NCBI GenBank assembly: GCA_013178295.1
Contig: JABLWW010000003.1
Location: 62,001-126,000, forward strand
Direction: 5' to 3'
Source: Anaerolineae bacterium
Lineage (GTDB): Bacteria; Chloroflexota; Anaerolineae; Anaerolineales; Anaerolineaceae
DNA: 64,000 bases
The notes beneath the pieces are model-generated. The model worked only from the letters and a program-made list of their open reading frames with translations, was not told where the DNA came from and ran no database searches. The translations under genes and the position numbers were made by a program. This document shows, in pieces, positions 62,372 through 64,000 of this stretch (positions are counted from its first letter, which is position 1; each line of letters begins with the position of its first letter).

Positions 62372-63364
62372 ATGAAAACGACTTTATTCCACAAAGACTT
62401 TATTACAACCGAAGACTGGAGTGTGGACGAGCTGGAGGCAATGCTGGAGGCGGCTGGCGAATTGAAGCGCCGTTTTGCGTTTGGCGAAGCTCATGATCAT
62501 ATTTTGCGCAGCAAGACTCTTTTTATGTTGTTTTTCGAGGAGTCGACACGCACGCGCAACTCGTTTGAATCGGGTATCACGCAACTTGGCGGTCATGCTA
62601 TCTATTTGACCCCCAGCGCCACACAGGTAGGGCATGGCGAGAATGCAAAAGATACTGGAATGGTGTTGGAGCGTTATGGGCATGGGATTGCTGTACGCGA
62701 TTGTCGCACAAATATTGGACAAGCGTATCAATATGAACTTGCTAAATTTATTGATATCCCCGTGATTTCTATGCAGGATGATGTGGATCATCCCTGCCAG
62801 GCAATGGCGGATTTGATGACTATCAAGGAAAGATTTGGCAATGATTTGCGCGGACGCAAGTTTGTCATTTCCTGGACGTATGCTCCCAAGTATGTTCGCC
62901 CGCTTTCGGTACCTCAGGCGCTCATTATGTTGATGACGCGCTTTGGTATGGACGTTACTCTGGCGCATCCTAAGGGCTTTGAAATGATGCCCAAATGTTT
63001 GGAAGCCGCCAGGAAACATGCTCAAGAGAATGGCACGAAGTTCGAAATTGTTGACGACATGGATGCTGCCATCAAGGATGCGGATATTGTTTATGCCAAA
63101 AGCTGGGGGCCAATTATGGTTACCGAGGAACCCAAAGAGGTACAGGCGATGTGTGACCAACACAAGCAATGGATATGTGATGAACGCCGTATGTCATTAG
63201 CAAAACCCAGCTCGATTTATATGCACTGTATGCCAATTGATCGGGGCTATGAGGCTACAGATGCTGTTGTTGACGGTCCACATTCGGTGATCTATGATGA
63301 GGCTGAGAATCGTTTGCACGTACAGAAGGCCTTGATGGCTTTGACAATGGGCGGCAGGATATAG
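62372..63364 (+). CDS. ygeW: YgeW-like carbamoyltransferase
   Basis: A 330-residue aspartate/ornithine carbamoyltransferase-fold protein. The carbamoyl-phosphate loop is in FEESTRTRNSFE (STRTR), HPCQAMADLMT follows, and HCMPIDRGYE takes the place of the usual HCLP. YgeW is a carbamoyltransferase of unconfirmed natural substrate, genetically linked to purine-ureide degradation. Here it follows ygeY by 26 nt. It is shorter than the E. coli protein (about 396). Run in the phosphorolytic direction it would yield carbamoyl phosphate for ATP formation. AGGAG lies 11 nt before the ATG. Confidence 0.85.
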   Translation: MKTTLFHKDFITTEDWSVDELEAMLEAAGELKRRFAFGEAHDHILRSKTLFMLFFEESTRTRNSFESGITQLGGHAIYLTPSATQVGHGENAKDTGMVLERYGHGIAVRDCRTNIGQAYQYELAKFIDIPVISMQDDVDHPCQAMADLMTIKERFGNDLRGRKFVISWTYAPKYVRPLSVPQALIMLMTRFGMDVTLAHPKGFEMMPKCLEAARKHAQENGTKFEIVDDMDAAIKDADIVYAKSWGPIMVTEEPKEVQAMCDQHKQWICDERRMSLAKPSSIYMHCMPIDRGYEATDAVVDGPHSVIYDEAENRLHVQKALMALTMGGRI

Positions 63365-63385
63365 ATAATACGTCTTTGTAACTTG

Positions 63386-63442
63386 GCGGAGATTATGGAT
63401 GTTATTAATAGCTTGTCTGCTCCATAATCTCCGCACTTTTTT
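63386..63442 (+). terminator. Rho-independent terminator after ygeW
   Basis: GCGGAGATTATGGA (63386-63399) pairs with its inverse TCCATAATCTCCGC (63421-63434) across a 21-nt loop, followed by ACTTTTTT. Confidence 0.85.
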
Positions 63443-63460
63443 GCCCATTCGTGTTTACGA

Positions 63461-63691
63461 ATGAAAGAAAAGCAAATTAAAGCGATTATCCAGGTGGAAA
63501 GATTGCCAGGAGAGCCGCGTCAATCTATTGAGGTAGTGGCTGGTGTAACCATCCTGGAGGCTTTGGCATCTGTAGGTGTATCGTTGCAACAGCCGGTGGT
63601 TGCTTTGGTTAATGGAAAAACATCTGATATGAACTATGTCGTGCGACCAGGAGATTATGTTGTTTTGCTGCCTCAAATTGCTGGAGGGTAA
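63461..63691 (+). CDS. MoaD/ThiS-like sulfur-carrier protein
   Basis: A 76-residue beta-grasp protein with C-terminal GG (LLPQIAGG), as required for adenylation and thiocarboxylation by MoeB/ThiF-type enzymes. It is encoded directly before AOR4, as MoaD-like genes commonly are, and presumably supplies sulfur to the tungstopterin cofactor. It shares the pattern of the first 92 residues of the fusion protein at 15 kb. Confidence 0.88.
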   Translation: MKEKQIKAIIQVERLPGEPRQSIEVVAGVTILEALASVGVSLQQPVVALVNGKTSDMNYVVRPGDYVVLLPQIAGG

Positions 63692-64000
63692 ATGATGGAA
63701 AAAGTTTTGCAGACATTTGAATCGTTCCCCGTTCAGAAGTTTTTGGATGGAAAAAGCGCCTGGACAGGGCAGGTTTTGAAAGTGGATTTGTCTTCGGGAG
63801 AGATGCGTGTAGACCGGCAGGGAGAAGATTTTTACCGTAGATATTTAGGGGGGAGAGGGGTAATTTTGTATTATCTGCTCAACGAAACTCCACCAGGCGT
63901 TGATGCTCTTGCTGCTGAGAACCTGTTGATTTTTGCGCCTGGGTTATTAACTGGGACGGTTTTACCTGGATCTGGAAGGCATGCGGTGGGAGGCAAGTCG
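63692..64000 (+). CDS. Aldehyde:ferredoxin oxidoreductase family protein 4 (N-terminal part, cut by window edge)
   Basis: The first 103 residues of an AOR: KVDLSSGEM (about 31-39), YLGGRGVILYYLLNE (56-70) and AENLLIFAPGLLTGTVLPGSGRH (80-102). A roughly 20-residue N-terminal extension (MMEKVLQTF...) precedes the usual start. ATG at 63692 directly follows the MoaD stop, with GGAGGG overlapping the MoaD end; 63695 is the alternative. The Cys ligands lie beyond the right edge. It probably forms an operon with the MoaD gene. Confidence 0.88.
   Translation, partial: MMEKVLQTFESFPVQKFLDGKSAWTGQVLKVDLSSGEMRVDRQGEDFYRRYLGGRGVILYYLLNETPPGVDALAAENLLIFAPGLLTGTVLPGSGRHAVGGKS

Noticed and set aside
1-64000. 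Mobile elements, CRISPR arrays, prophage or att sites
   Set aside because: No transposase, integrase, recombinase, direct-repeat array or terminal inverted repeat was seen. The genes are compactly arranged in operons.

Overview
The window reads like a chromosomal segment of a strictly or facultatively anaerobic heterotroph of the Chloroflexota (Anaerolineae-like). This assignment is an inference. It rests on the style of the secreted proteins (a C39-like peptidase joined to TPRs, an HExxH peptidase, a 2,024-residue alpha-2-macroglobulin lipoprotein, and a Bmp-type binding lipoprotein with a Val/Glu/Lys-rich linker) and on the abundance of tungsten/molybdenum and radical-sensitive anaerobic enzymes. 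No 16S rRNA or other phylogenetic marker lies in the window. No insertion sequences, CRISPR arrays, phage genes or attachment sites were seen.

Layout. 1-9.1 kb is a housekeeping/cell-surface flank on the minus strand (HAD phosphatase, two peptidases, alpha-2-macroglobulin), with one plus-strand tRNA-Pro(CGG). From 9.2 kb to the right edge there is one dense catabolic island of about 55 kb. 9.2-10.9 kb: a class II aldolase and a first methenyl-tetrahydromethanopterin cyclohydrolase-like gene (Mch1). 11.1-22.8 kb, plus strand: two parallel modules, each with an aldehyde:ferredoxin oxidoreductase (AOR) plus a thiamine-diphosphate E1 alpha/beta dehydrogenase plus an E2-type protein. The first E2 carries a MoaD/ThiS-like domain where a lipoyl domain is expected. 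22.8-38.9 kb, plus strand: two pteridine-reductase-like SDRs lacking the catalytic Tyr, a deaminase-type amidohydrolase, an SDR, a class I aldolase, a Bmp/Nup-type nucleoside ABC importer, a three-subunit FAD/2Fe-2S oxidase, another SDR, an alcohol dehydrogenase and a sugar kinase. 38.8-46.2 kb: two further amidohydrolases and a minus-strand operon of a third E1 alpha/beta, a free lipoyl carrier protein, an SDR and a second Mch-like protein. 46.3-51.3 kb: a FAD oxidase and a three-subunit xanthine-dehydrogenase-type hydroxylase. 51.3-57.6 kb, minus strand: Fe-alcohol dehydrogenase, third AOR, XRE-cupin regulator, dihydropyrimidinase and SsnA-like hydrolase. 58-64 kb, plus strand: UbiD decarboxylase, Mer-like flavin/F420 enzyme, UbiX, YgeY-like hydrolase, YgeW-like carbamoyltransferase, MoaD, and the start of a fourth AOR, cut by the window edge.

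How it may work. The importer, deaminases, Mo-hydroxylase, dihydropyrimidinase and YgeY/YgeW resemble known anaerobic purine/urate-type ring degradation sets. Here they are interleaved with repeated C1/pterin-type enzymes (two Mch-like, two PTR-like, one Mer-like) and 2-oxoacid-dehydrogenase-type modules coupled to AORs. I read this as a multi-module pathway for import and anaerobic ring opening of an N-heterocycle or nucleoside-like compound, with reducing power collected on ferredoxin. The substrate is not identifiable from sequence. A recurrent promoter/operator pattern (TGTCAA and TTGACA half-sites 35 bp apart, right half doubling as the -35 box) at 10.96, 18.65, 46.25 and, with a 33-bp offset, 57.84 kb suggests that several modules share one regulator. 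The XRE-cupin protein is the only regulator-like gene in the window.
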